From the NCBI GenBank assembly GCA_021325375.1, contig JAJPHG010000031.1, positions 62,001 through 126,000 of the forward strand: 64,000 nt of DNA. Reading direction: 5' to 3'. Below, piece after piece: positions 40,592 to 49,142 of this stretch. Source of the DNA: Alphaproteobacteria bacterium (GTDB taxonomy: Bacteria > Pseudomonadota > Alphaproteobacteria > Micropepsales > Micropepsaceae). Positions within the stretch are counted from its first letter, which is position 1, and each line of letters opens with the position of its first letter. The notes under the pieces were generated by a model. That model was not told the origin of the DNA. It was given only the letters and a program-made list of their open reading frames with translations, and ran no database searches. Both the position numbers and the translations under genes were made by a program.

Positions 40592-42169
40592 ATGAATATC
40601 ACGCGGAGAAGCGTGCTTGCCGGCGCGGCGGCGCTGTCGACGTTGCCGCTGGCGGTACGTGCGGGCGCGAATGCCGATATCGATGTCGCGATCGTCGGCG
40701 GCGGCGTCGCCGGCACCTACGCGGCCTGGCGCATCGCAAGCGAACAGCCCCATCTGCGCATCGCCCTCTTCGAGATGAGCGACCGGATCGGCGGGCGGTT
40801 GCGCTCCATTGCGTTCCGGGAGGCGCCGAATCTGGTCGGTGAAGCCGGTGGCATGCGCTTCCTGCCGGCCCACAAGCACGTTTTCAACCTTGTACGGCGA
40901 CTCGGGCTGCCCGCGCGCGGCTTTCCCGTCATCGAACCGCAGGACCATCTCGTCCTGCGCGGCCGCAGCTTTACGTATGCGCAGGCGGGACAGCCGACAA
41001 AGCTCTTTGCGTACAATATTCCGCCGTCGGACCAGGCGCCGAACAGTCAGCGCTACGTGCAGGGCGTCGAGAAAATCATTCCCGGCTTCGGCCGCATGAC
41101 GCCCGCGCGTTGGCTGCGCATCCGATCGGGCATCCGTTACAAAGGCCGGCTGCTCAAGGACTGGCCGACCTGGGCGTTGATGGCCGACATATTTACGGCC
41201 GAAGAAAACCGCTTTTTCCAGGATACGGGGGGCTATGACATCGCGCCTCTCGGCAGCGCGCTTCATGACTTCGACGAAAAGCTGCTCGGACCCGACCTGT
41301 CGAAACCGTTCCTCACGATCGCAGGCGGCTATCAGAAATTGCCGCTCGCGCTCGCGGCCGAATCGCGACGCCTCGGCGTGAGAGTGCTGACGGAGACCCG
41401 CCTCGCGAGTCTTTCCGTGCCGGGTTTGCCCGGGCAGGCATTCAGGCTGGGCCTCGTCGATCGCGCGGACCGCAGGACCGCGCTTTCCGCGAGACGCGTG
41501 GTGCTCGCGCTGCCGCGCCGCGCTTTGGAACTGATCGAGGACTTCCCCGCGCGTCGCGATCCTCGCGTTGCCGACCTCATCGCGTCTGTCGTCGGCGAGC
41601 CCGCGACCAAAGCCTTTCTGCTCTATCCCCGGGCCTGGTGGCGCGATCTCGGCATCGACGGCGGACGCTCCGTCACCGACATGCCGGCGCGCATGTTCTA
41701 TGGGCTGGGCGCCGAGAAGGAGCGGCTCGCGAGCGAACCCGCGAACGGATTTGGGCTGCTGATGGCCTATTGCTGCGGAGCAGATGTACAGTATTGGCAG
41801 CAGCTTGTGCCCCAGGCGCCGCGCGAAACGGCGGGATTTCAATGGCTGCCCGGCAATTCCGGACTCGCACTCGAAATTCATCGCCAAGCGCGGCTGACCT
41901 ATGCGACGCAGCCACCCGCGCCGCTGGGCGCCTGTTTTCAGGACTGGACCGTCGATCCTTATGGCGGCGCCTGGCATCTGTGGCGCCAGGGTGTCGACGG
42001 GATGGAATTGGCTGATTCCGTGATGAGCCCCATTACCGGTCACGAGCTTTACATTTGCGGCGAAGCGTACAGCCCGTACTACCAGTCCTGGGCGGAAGGT
42101 GCGGTCGAGCGCGCCGAAACGATGCTGCAGCGCCATTTCGGATTGAAGCCGCCCCGATGGCTCGGTTGA
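40592..42169 (+). CDS. Tat-exported flavin amine oxidase
   Basis: This 525-aa FAD-dependent oxidase starts with a Tat-type signal (ITRRSVLAGAAAL). The dinucleotide fold VAIVGGGVAGTYAAWRI follows, then the amine-oxidase signature SDRIGGRLR and the C-terminal FAD contact ICGEAYSPYYQSWAEGAVERA. Members oxidise amines or amino acids to imines, giving hydrogen peroxide and ammonia; the substrate here is unknown. I chose the ATG at 40592 to give the usual short N-terminal region before the twin arginines; ATGs at 40556 and 40574 are in frame. It is transcribed away from the kinase at 38497-40455. Confidence 0.82.
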   Translation: MNITRRSVLAGAAALSTLPLAVRAGANADIDVAIVGGGVAGTYAAWRIASEQPHLRIALFEMSDRIGGRLRSIAFREAPNLVGEAGGMRFLPAHKHVFNLVRRLGLPARGFPVIEPQDHLVLRGRSFTYAQAGQPTKLFAYNIPPSDQAPNSQRYVQGVEKIIPGFGRMTPARWLRIRSGIRYKGRLLKDWPTWALMADIFTAEENRFFQDTGGYDIAPLGSALHDFDEKLLGPDLSKPFLTIAGGYQKLPLALAAESRRLGVRVLTETRLASLSVPGLPGQAFRLGLVDRADRRTALSARRVVLALPRRALELIEDFPARRDPRVADLIASVVGEPATKAFLLYPRAWWRDLGIDGGRSVTDMPARMFYGLGAEKERLASEPANGFGLLMAYCCGADVQYWQQLVPQAPRETAGFQWLPGNSGLALEIHRQARLTYATQPPAPLGACFQDWTVDPYGGAWHLWRQGVDGMELADSVMSPITGHELYICGEAYSPYYQSWAEGAVERAETMLQRHFGLKPPRWLG

Positions 42170-42284
42170 GACGCGGAACGTCGCCACAGTTGCGCGCGCG
42201 AGTTTCTGGATTCCGACCGAGCACGCGATCGTTCCTTCCCCAATTCGCTATTGAAGCCAGAGGAGAAGAATTCTTCACACGGGA

Positions 42285-42315
42285 GGGGTCACAGGTTTAA
42301 TCCCTGTCGCGCCTT
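42285..42315 (+). other. tRNA T-arm-like fragment, possible attachment-site remnant
   Basis: ACAGG-TTTAATC-CCTGT at 42291-42307 has a 5-bp stem and a 7-base loop close to the T-loop consensus, preceded by GGGGTC and followed by CGCGCCT, as in the 3' end of a tRNA. The upstream sequence does not fold as an anticodon or D arm, so this is not a tRNA gene. A 3' tRNA fragment is what an integrated island leaves at its far end, but the match is short. Confidence 0.3.
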
Positions 42316-42324
42316 CGTCATCCG

Positions 42325-42531
42325 TCAGCTCTTTTTCCGGCCGCCCGGCGCCTTCTTCGGCACCTTCTTGCCCTTCTTGCGCGCTTCGGAGAGGCCGATG
42401 GCGATGGCTTGCTTGCGGCTCTTGACCTTGCCGCCCTTCCCGCCCTTGCCGCTGCGCAGCGTCCCTTTCTTGCGTTTTTCCATCGCGCTCTCGACGTCCT
42501 TCGAGGCGCTCTTCGAATATTTCCGGGCCAT
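42325..42531 (-). CDS. Small cationic DUF6496-like protein
   Basis: This 68-aa protein is very rich in Lys, Arg and Gly (KRKKGTLRSGKGGKGG, then SRKQAIAIGLSEARKKGKK). It resembles small basic alphaproteobacterial proteins of the DUF6496 type, whose middle motif is RKQAIAIGLSEAR. The ATG at 42531 begins MARKYSKSASKDV; the frame is open further upstream but that part is unlike the family. It is divergent from the topoisomerase IB gene. A nucleic-acid-binding or chromatin-like role is inferred from charge alone. Confidence 0.7.
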   Translation of the reverse strand: MARKYSKSASKDVESAMEKRKKGTLRSGKGGKGGKVKSRKQAIAIGLSEARKKGKKVPKKAPGGRKKS

Positions 42532-42656
42532 CCCTGGTTCCTTCCTGCCCGCGCCCTGAAGTTCCAAACGCGGAATTGCCGGCTTCGTGCCAATCCGCCG
42601 GCTCGGGAACCCGAAGGCCTGCTGGCGGTTTGTGTTGCTCATCAGGGAGTTCATCC

Positions 42657-43715
42657 GTGTTCCAGGCCGAGCAGGCGCCCCACATTCTGGCTCAAGCGGA
42701 CTACGCCGCCGCGGTGGCGGGCCTGCGCTACGTGTCCGACGAGGATACGCCCGGCATCCGCCGCGAGCGTCACGGCAAGGGCTTCACCTATCGCGACGCC
42801 GAGGGGCGCGCCGTGCGCGACGCGCCGCTCCTCAAGCGCGTCCGGGCGCTCGCCATTCCCCCGGCCTGGACCGGCGTGTGGATTTCGCCCGACGCGGACG
42901 CGCATCTGGCCGCGACGGGGCGCGATGCCAAGGGCCGCAAGCAATATCGCTACAACCCCGCCTTCGTGGAGGTTCGCGGCCTGGCCAAGTTCGGCCATCT
43001 GATCGCCTTCGCGCAGGTGCTTCCCAGGATCCGCGAGACCGTGGACGGGCATCTGGGGCTGCGCGGCATGCCGCGCGAGAAGGTGCTGGCGACGATCATC
43101 GCGCTGCTGGAGCAGACTCTGATCCGCATCGGCAACGAGGACTACGTCAAGCAGAACGGCAGCTTCGGCCTGACCACGCTGCGCAACCGCCATGTGCGGG
43201 TCGAGGGCAGCGAGCTGCGCTTCCTGTTCAAGGGCAAGAGCGGCAAGACATGGCGGCTCAGCGTGAGGAACCGGCGCGTCGCCGGCGTCGTGCGCGCCTG
43301 CCAGGAGCTGCCCGGCCAGAACCTGTTTCAATATCTGGACGAAGCAGGACAGCCGCAGAAGGTCTCGTCCAGCGACGTGAACCTCTATCTGCGCGAGGCC
43401 GCGGGTCACGAGGTCACGGCCAAGGACTTCCGCACCTGGGCGGGTACGGTCGAGGCGGCGCTGGCGTTCCACCGGATCCCCGGCCCGCCGCTCAAGAAGC
43501 ATGTGCGCGAGGTGGTGGCGCAGGTCGCCGAGCGGCTCGGCAACACGCCCACGGTCTGCCGCAAATGCTACATCCATCCCGAAATCATCGCGGCGTATGA
43601 GCAGGGCGATCTCGCGCTCGGGGCCCATATCGGCGAGGAGACCGAGGATCGGGCGGCGCTCGACCGCGCCGAACGCGCGGTCCTGCGTTTTCTCAAATCG
43701 CGCTTGCCGGTCTGA
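42657..43715 (+). CDS. DNA topoisomerase IB (poxvirus/eukaryote-type)
   Basis: This 352-aa enzyme relaxes DNA supercoils through a 3'-phosphotyrosyl intermediate. The N-terminal DNA-binding segment (DTPGIRRERHGKGFTYRD) is followed by the catalytic domain with QNGSFGLTTLRNRHV, FLFKGKSGKTWRL and ASAKDFRTW-like TAKDFRTWAGTVEA. The active-site Tyr is near residue 305 in CRKCYIHPEI. I chose the GTG at 42657 because an AGGGAG lies 8 bases upstream; longer frames start at 42576. This subfamily is scattered through Alphaproteobacteria and is not essential. Confidence 0.9.
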   Translation: MFQAEQAPHILAQADYAAAVAGLRYVSDEDTPGIRRERHGKGFTYRDAEGRAVRDAPLLKRVRALAIPPAWTGVWISPDADAHLAATGRDAKGRKQYRYNPAFVEVRGLAKFGHLIAFAQVLPRIRETVDGHLGLRGMPREKVLATIIALLEQTLIRIGNEDYVKQNGSFGLTTLRNRHVRVEGSELRFLFKGKSGKTWRLSVRNRRVAGVVRACQELPGQNLFQYLDEAGQPQKVSSSDVNLYLREAAGHEVTAKDFRTWAGTVEAALAFHRIPGPPLKKHVREVVAQVAERLGNTPTVCRKCYIHPEIIAAYEQGDLALGAHIGEETEDRAALDRAERAVLRFLKSRLPV

Positions 43716-43852
43716 CGCAAGGCGAAGCCGGGCGCGGCCGTTCGCGGGAAAATGCCTGAGAATGCAACTGCTTTTCCATGCGCGCGTTAGCTGAGCGCGA
43801 TAAAGCCACAAGAGCGCCGCTCAGCGTTCGACACCATACAAAGGACTCACCC

Positions 43853-44392
43853 ATGCAAAAGAAACCGATGGACGCCATTGCGCTGCTGAAGGCCGATCAC
43901 CGCAAGGTCGAGGGGCTGTTTGCGAAGTTCGAGAAGTCCAAGGACAAGCGCGCGAAGAAAGCGCTCGCCACCGAGATCTGCACCGAGCTCACGGTCCACA
44001 CGATCATCGAGGAGGAGATATTCTATCCCGCCTGCCGGGCGGCGGTGGAGGACGATCTCAGGCTCGAGGCCTATGTCGAGCATGACGGCGCGAAGGTGCT
44101 CATCGCCGAGCTCGAGGCGAGCGATCCGGACAATGAGTTCTATGACGCGAAGATGACGGTGCTCTGCGAACAGATCAAACACCACGTCAAGGAAGAGGAA
44201 AAGCCGGGCAAGGGCCTCTTCGCCCAGGCGCGCAAGGCCGATCTCGACCTCGACGCGCTCGGCGGGCAGCTGGCCGCGAGGAAGGAAGCGCTTCTGGCCG
44301 AGATAAAAAAGAACGGCCTGCCGAAGCCCGAGACCCGCAGCTTCACGGGCCATCAGATCGAACAGGGCGAGCCGGTGGAGCTGGCTGCTTAG
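43853..44392 (+). CDS. Hemerythrin HHE-domain protein
   Basis: This 179-aa protein has the repeated His and acidic ligands of a non-heme di-iron hemerythrin fold: LKADHRKVEGLF, TVHTIIEEEIFYP, VEHD, and KHHVKEEEKPGKG. Such proteins bind oxygen or act in iron, oxidative or nitrosative stress. The Lys/Glu-rich sequence has no signal peptide, so it is cytoplasmic. The ATG at 43853 follows an AAGGA. It sits between the topoisomerase and a GFA-like gene without obvious operon structure. Its precise role is not evident. Confidence 0.88.
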   Translation: MQKKPMDAIALLKADHRKVEGLFAKFEKSKDKRAKKALATEICTELTVHTIIEEEIFYPACRAAVEDDLRLEAYVEHDGAKVLIAELEASDPDNEFYDAKMTVLCEQIKHHVKEEEKPGKGLFAQARKADLDLDALGGQLAARKEALLAEIKKNGLPKPETRSFTGHQIEQGEPVELAA

Positions 44393-44511
44393 CGCAGTTT
44401 TCGATTGAACGGAATCACTCCCGATCGTCATGAGCCCCGCTGGCGGGCAACCACGTTCGCCACCGGGGCATTCGGGGAATGCTACACTGCGCGGGACACA
44501 CGGAGTTTCCC

Positions 44512-45003
44512 ATGCGCAAAGCGGCGGCCGAGCCGAAACCTGCCAACGCCGTCGCCGCCTGCGTCTGCGGGGCGGTGAGGATCGAGATCGAGGTTCCGGC
44601 GTTCTGGGCGTGGCACGACCATTCCCAGGCGAGCCGCCACGCGCAGGCCTGCGCCTATGCCACTTACATAGGGACGTGGAAGAGCCGCATGCGCGTCGTC
44701 AAGGGCGCAAAAAGCATCGTGCGGTTCGAGGACAAGGTGCTACGCACGGTGCGCAGCTTCTGCGCGAAGTGCGGAACGCCGCTCGCCTATGAGCGCGCGC
44801 ATTCGCCCAAGATGGTCAACATCCCGCGCGCGATCTTCGCCGGGCGCACCGGGCGCGAGCCGCGCTATCATCTGCATTTCGAGGAGGCGCCGGAATGGGC
44901 GTACCGCTACGAGCCCCTCGTCCCCCTCAAGGGCTATCCCGGCGTGCTGTGGGAACGCCCCGGACGCAAGAAGAAGATTTCCGTCCCCGATCCGTTCGCG
45001 TGA
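44512..45003 (+). CDS. GFA/CENP-V-fold zinc protein
   Basis: This 163-aa protein has the Cys pattern of the glutathione-dependent formaldehyde-activating (GFA) fold: CVCGAV near the start and FCAKCGTPLAYE in the middle. The N-terminal part is altered (WAWHDHSQASRHAQAC). The family binds zinc, and some members condense formaldehyde with glutathione; most have no known substrate. The ATG at 44512 follows a CGGAG. The C-terminus (YPGVLWERPGRKKK) is typical for the family. It lies upstream of the secreted phosphoesterase, with its own stop well before it. Confidence 0.78.
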   Translation: MRKAAAEPKPANAVAACVCGAVRIEIEVPAFWAWHDHSQASRHAQACAYATYIGTWKSRMRVVKGAKSIVRFEDKVLRTVRSFCAKCGTPLAYERAHSPKMVNIPRAIFAGRTGREPRYHLHFEEAPEWAYRYEPLVPLKGYPGVLWERPGRKKKISVPDPFA

Positions 45004-45134
45004 ACGCGACACTCCGATACAAGCGTTACAGGACTGCATTCAAACCGACAAAAACCGGCAATCGTAGTGTCGCCTCTGCCCAGCAGTGTTCGGCCATCCC
45101 AAGCGGATTCGAGCATCAACGAAAGGCAGTGCCC

Positions 45135-46853
45135 ATGAGACTTTCCAACTTCCTGCGCGCCGGCGCGGCGGCCGCCGCGCTATCGGCGTGCGCGTTCGCG
45201 GCTTCGCCCGCCTCGGCCGAGAAAAAGCACGAGTTCCCGTTCCGTCACATCGTCGTCATCTACGAAGAGAACCACAGCTTCGACAACCTTTACGGCCTGT
45301 GGGACAGCGTCGAGGGCCAATCGGTCAACGGCCTGGCGAACGCGGACGCGCCGCACACGACCCAGGTGCGCCAGGACAACGTCACGCCCTATGGCTGCCT
45401 CTATCAGCTGGACGTCAACCTGACCTCGCCGCCGCTGCCCGCGACCTGCACGGACAACGCCGGCACGGTGCCGATCACCAGCCACTTCACCAACGGTCCG
45501 TTCGCCATCGACGACTACATCCCGCCGATCGCGACGACCTGCCCCACCCCCAACCAGTTCGCCGGCAACGGCATCATCAACGGCCAGGGCCTTCCGGGCG
45601 GCTGCACGCGCGACATCTTCCACCGCTTCTACAGCGAGCAGTACCAGTTCGACGGCGGCAAGCAGGACCGCTACATGACCGGCAGCGACGCCTCGGGCCT
45701 GACCATGGGGCACTTCAACACGCTGCAGCTGCCGATCTACACCTATCTGCATTCGAACGGCGCACCGCACTACGTCGTGATGGACAATTTCTTCCAGTCC
45801 GGCTTCGGCGGCTCGTTCTTCAATCACCAGTTCCTGATCGCGGCGCAACCGCCGCTGTTCGCGAACGCGGTGCATGACGGCGGTTCGACCGACCTGCACT
45901 CGATCCTCGACACCAACGGCATGCCGGTGGCGACGCCGCTCTACACGCCGACCACCACCGTCAAAGACGCGCAGCTCACCCAGGAGTGCACGGGCGCGCC
46001 GGGCCACAAGGTCAACACGGCGCTCGCCTGCGGCGACTACGCGGTGAACACGACGCAGCCGACCTATCAGCCCTTCTCGCCCGGAACCGCGAGCTACAAG
46101 CAGCTTCCCCCGCTCACCAACGCCACCATCGGCGACGAGATGAGCGCGGCGAAGGTCTCGTGGGCGTGGTTCTCCGGCGGCTGGTCGAACGCCGACGGCG
46201 ACGTGGGCAAGCCCGGCTGGACCAACGGCACCTGGTCGGACCACAGCTGCACCGATCCCAACGTCCTGTCCACCGCCGTGTGGCCGAACTGCCCGGACGG
46301 CGCGTTCCAGTTCCATCACCAGCCGTTCAACTACTATGTGAACTACGCGCCGGGCACCAAGGCGCGCAAGGAGCACCTGCTCGACGAGGTCCAGTTCTTC
46401 CAGGAAGCCGCTTCCGGCACGCTGCCGAAGGTCAGCTTCATCAAGCCCGTCGGCGAGGAGAACGAGCATCCGGGCTACGCCAGCGAGTCCAACGGCTCGG
46501 GTCACCTGGTCAGCCTGCTCAACGCCGTGTTCAACGGCCGCGAGGGCAAGGAGACGCTCGTCATCGTCACCTATGACGAGTTCGGCGGCCAGTGGGATCA
46601 CGTGCCGCCTCCGGGCCAGGCGGGCGGCCCGAACGGTCCGCACGACCAGTGGGGTCCGGGCACGCGCATCGCCGCGATCGCGATCTCGCCGAAGTTCGTC
46701 CACTCCGGCGTCGACCACAGCGAGCACGACACGACGTCCATCCTGGCGACGATCGAGCACCAGTACGATCTCAGCCCGCTGGGCACGCGCGACGCGCAGG
46801 TCTCCGACCTGCACAGCGCCGTGAAGATCGGCATGCACGGCAACGGCAACTGA
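45135..46853 (+). CDS. Secreted phosphoesterase (phospholipase C/acid phosphatase family)
   Basis: This 572-aa exported enzyme has a signal peptide ending at ASA about residue 28 and the family's opening motif IYEENHSFDNLYG at residues 42-54. Later motifs include GGSFFNHQFLIAAQPP, SFIKPVGEENEHPG and the YDEFGGQWDHVPPPG/GPGTRIAAIAISP block that holds metal ligands. Relatives cleave phosphodiesters or phosphomonoesters in the periplasm or outside the cell, and are often induced when phosphate is limiting. The ATG at 45135 is followed directly by the signal. A strong hairpin terminator follows the gene. Confidence 0.88.
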   Translation: MRLSNFLRAGAAAAALSACAFAASPASAEKKHEFPFRHIVVIYEENHSFDNLYGLWDSVEGQSVNGLANADAPHTTQVRQDNVTPYGCLYQLDVNLTSPPLPATCTDNAGTVPITSHFTNGPFAIDDYIPPIATTCPTPNQFAGNGIINGQGLPGGCTRDIFHRFYSEQYQFDGGKQDRYMTGSDASGLTMGHFNTLQLPIYTYLHSNGAPHYVVMDNFFQSGFGGSFFNHQFLIAAQPPLFANAVHDGGSTDLHSILDTNGMPVATPLYTPTTTVKDAQLTQECTGAPGHKVNTALACGDYAVNTTQPTYQPFSPGTASYKQLPPLTNATIGDEMSAAKVSWAWFSGGWSNADGDVGKPGWTNGTWSDHSCTDPNVLSTAVWPNCPDGAFQFHHQPFNYYVNYAPGTKARKEHLLDEVQFFQEAASGTLPKVSFIKPVGEENEHPGYASESNGSGHLVSLLNAVFNGREGKETLVIVTYDEFGGQWDHVPPPGQAGGPNGPHDQWGPGTRIAAIAISPKFVHSGVDHSEHDTTSILATIEHQYDLSPLGTRDAQVSDLHSAVKIGMHGNGN

Positions 46854-46884
46854 TAGCGTCTTTGCCTCTGATCTGAGTGAGCAG

Positions 46885-46915
46885 CGGGCCGGTGCGAACC
46901 GGCCCGTTCGCTTTT
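46885..46915 (+). terminator. Rho-independent terminator after the phosphoesterase gene
   Basis: CGGGCCGGT and ACCGGCCCG form a 9-bp stem around GCGA (46885-46906), followed by TTCGCTTTT. Confidence 0.75.
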
Positions 46916-46935
46916 GCGAGACGCGCCGCTCCGTT

Positions 46936-47068
46936 GTCATTCCCGGCGGAGCGACGCCTACGGCGTCGTGACGGGAAGGGAACCCAGGTGACTGGTTGAG
47001 GAGCCCAATCACCTGGGTCCCCTTCCCTCAGATCGCTCGCGTCGCGAGCGATCTTCGCCGGGGATGAC
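46936..47068. repeat. Long nested palindromic REP-like element
   Basis: The outer arms GTCATTCCCGGCG (46936) and CGCCGGGGATGAC (ending 47068) are inverted repeats with one mismatch. Inside are further hairpins: GCGACGCC-GGCGTCG, GGGAAGGG...CACCTGGG paired with CCTGGG...CCCTTCCC, and GATCGCTCGC-GCGAGCGATC. It fills the space between two convergent genes. Confidence 0.75.
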
Positions 47069-47083
47069 AATGGAGCGTGATGG

Positions 47084-48133
47084 TCAGCTCAACGCCAGCA
47101 AATGATTGTCGAACCCCGCCTCGACATGCCAGCGCGCCTCGGCCGCCGGGCCTTTGTCGCTTGCCGCGATCCTGACGATCTCGCCCATGCCGGAGCTGGC
47201 CCAGAAGCCCTTGTCGTCCGCAGCGACACCGCAGACGTCGGCGATGGGGATGCCGCCCAGCCACTTCCCGCTCGAAGCCGACCAAAGCCCGAGCACGCTG
47301 CCGCGCGGGCTCGCAGCGGCGACGTATGCGCCGCTGCGATCGATCGCGACCGAGCCGATATAGCCGCGGAAGTCGCAATCGCGCGGATCGGGCCATTCGA
47401 ACGGTTCGAGCTCCTTGGCGACCGCCGCGAGCAGCGGCCGCGTCTGCGAAAGATCCTGATCCTGCGCCGCGACGACGACCGTCTCTGCGTGCAGGCCCAG
47501 ATGGCGCAACGACAGCGACGGGTCCTTGAGCTTGTGGCGCGCGAGCACGCGGCCCGATGCCGGATCGATCTCCACGACCGCGCTGTCGATGCCGCCGGGA
47601 TTGAGCGCGGGCCCCGCGACGCCGCCGTCCTTGATGAGCCCGCCGATCGCCACGAACAGCCGCTCGCGCGCGAAGACGAGCTCGTGTGGCTCGATCCCGC
47701 CGGGCCGCCAGCGCGCGCGCGGGGCGCCGGTCCCGGGATCGCGCGTCACGAGCGCGGCTTCGAAGCTCGTGGCGTCGAACTGGGTCGTCACCAGCACAGC
47801 ACCGTCGGGCGAAACGGCGGCGTGCCCGGCGAAGCGGCTATCGCCCGCGGCGAAGCTTGTGAGCGCCGACGGATCGCGCGGATCGAACATCGACGCGGTG
47901 AGCCCGGGCCTGCGCCCCATCACCAGCACGCGTCCGTCCGGCAGCCGCACCGGCGCATGCCCGCGCATCGGCAGCGCGAACGGCACCAGCCCGCTCTCGC
48001 TCCACACCGCGCCGCCGTCGCGCGCGCCGAGCTTCGCCGCGCTCACCAGGCGCGGCGCGGCTTGTGCCGCGCGCACGCCCGGCACAACGCAGGCCGCACC
48101 CAACCCTGCGAGGAACGCACGTCTAGTCGCCAT
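47084..48133 (-). CDS. DUF1513 Tat-exported protein of the iron operon
   Basis: This 349-aa protein begins with a Tat-type signal (MATRRAFLAGLGAACVV) and continues as a beta-propeller-like sequence (APVRLPDGRVLVMGRRPG, AAVSPDGAVLVTTQFD, GLWSASSGKWLGGIPIADV). DUF1513 proteins are consistently found with imelysin and di-heme oxidoreductase genes in Gram-negative iron-acquisition loci. It is the last of five overlapping genes; its start overlaps the imelysin end by 11 bases. It is probably periplasmic, but no biochemical role is established. Confidence 0.85.
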   Translation of the reverse strand: MATRRAFLAGLGAACVVPGVRAAQAAPRLVSAAKLGARDGGAVWSESGLVPFALPMRGHAPVRLPDGRVLVMGRRPGLTASMFDPRDPSALTSFAAGDSRFAGHAAVSPDGAVLVTTQFDATSFEAALVTRDPGTGAPRARWRPGGIEPHELVFARERLFVAIGGLIKDGGVAGPALNPGGIDSAVVEIDPASGRVLARHKLKDPSLSLRHLGLHAETVVVAAQDQDLSQTRPLLAAVAKELEPFEWPDPRDCDFRGYIGSVAIDRSGAYVAAASPRGSVLGLWSASSGKWLGGIPIADVCGVAADDKGFWASSGMGEIVRIAASDKGPAAEARWHVEAGFDNHLLALS

Positions 48134-49142
48134 CGAGATTGTTGAACCCCAAAGTGAGACCGGTCGCCTCCGGTAGCACCGCGATGGCCGTCAGGCTCAA
48201 CGAGGCAAAGACGTCGTGGGCGTGGTTGATCGCGGAGGTTCGGTTTTTCGCCACGAGCTTCGGATCGTGGAGGATCCGCAGCGTTCCTTCCGCGTCGTCG
48301 AAGGCGGCGTCGAGGCGCATGCGGTCCGCGGGCGGCGCGTCGTGCAGGAAGAACGCAAGCCCCTCGCGGATCGCGGCGAGATTGATCTCCACGTCGCGCA
48401 GGCTGCGCCCGCTGCGCACGGCTTCGGCGAGGCGCGGCGCTTTCGGGTTCAGCGCGTCATGCAGCAGCATCGCCACTTTGAGGTCCTTCAGCCCTTCGAG
48501 ACCCGCGGCGAGGTCGGTCATCATCACGCTCGCGGCCTCGCGGGCGTCGGCGAAGGACATGTTCCAGCGCGTGTTAGCGTCCAGCGCCGCCACGGCGCCG
48601 TTCGCCGAGGTCCAGTCCGTCACGATGGCGTCCGCGATCGCCGCCTGTCCGCGCGCGACGGCGACGCCGATGGCGCAACGCTGCACGGTGAGCGGCTCCT
48701 TGTCGTAGAGCAGGCGCTCGATCACCGGAAGCCCCTGTCCCGCGACGCTGCCCGAGGCCAGCTTCTCGGACGTTGGTGCATCCGCCAGCATCGCATCCAA
48801 CGCCTTCGTGGTCGCGCCGGTGCGGTCGAGCCACCAGTTGAAGCGCTCCACGCGCAATCCGGTCGCCGCCGGGCCGATGCGCACGAACTCGACCCGCGCC
48901 CAGACGTCGGCGAGATCGTTGAACGCCGTCTTCAGCACGGCCGTGTCCTTGTAGCGGCCGGCGGCGCAGAACGATGTCCAGGCGTCGGCTTGCGCGTGCG
49001 CGGCCGACGCCACCGCCTCGAAGCGCGGTACCGCGAATTCGTGCGCGAAGCGGCGCGCGGTCGCGGCGGGGTCGTCCGCGACAGCGGGTCCGCATAGGGC
49101 GAGAAGGCCGAACGCGGCCGCAACCAGAACTCTCATGCTCAT
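48123..49142 (-). CDS. Imelysin-family (peptidase M75-like) periplasmic protein
   Basis: This 339-aa protein has a signal peptide (VLVAAAFGLLALCGPAVA) and the helical imelysin fold. The canonical Gly-x-His-x-x-Glu motif is degenerate here (GLPVIERLLYD), unlike the other imelysin in this operon. The C-terminal helix SAINHAHDVFASLSLT is typical. Imelysins in iron loci are thought to bind iron or its carriers; peptidase activity is doubtful. The start at 49142 forms an ATGA overlap with the oxidoreductase stop; a frame open to 49235 is rejected. It is the fourth gene of the operon. Confidence 0.85.
   Translation of the reverse strand: MSMRVLVAAAFGLLALCGPAVADDPAATARRFAHEFAVPRFEAVASAAHAQADAWTSFCAAGRYKDTAVLKTAFNDLADVWARVEFVRIGPAATGLRVERFNWWLDRTGATTKALDAMLADAPTSEKLASGSVAGQGLPVIERLLYDKEPLTVQRCAIGVAVARGQAAIADAIVTDWTSANGAVAALDANTRWNMSFADAREAASVMMTDLAAGLEGLKDLKVAMLLHDALNPKAPRLAEAVRSGRSLRDVEINLAAIREGLAFFLHDAPPADRMRLDAAFDDAEGTLRILHDPKLVAKNRTSAINHAHDVFASLSLTAIAVLPEATGLTLGFNNLDGD

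Noticed and set aside
42241..42315. A complete tRNA gene
   Set aside because: Only the T arm and acceptor-like end are present; no anticodon or D arm can be folded.
45180..47012. 610-codon minus-strand frame
   Set aside because: Antisense to the phosphoesterase, whose motifs and signal peptide are clear.
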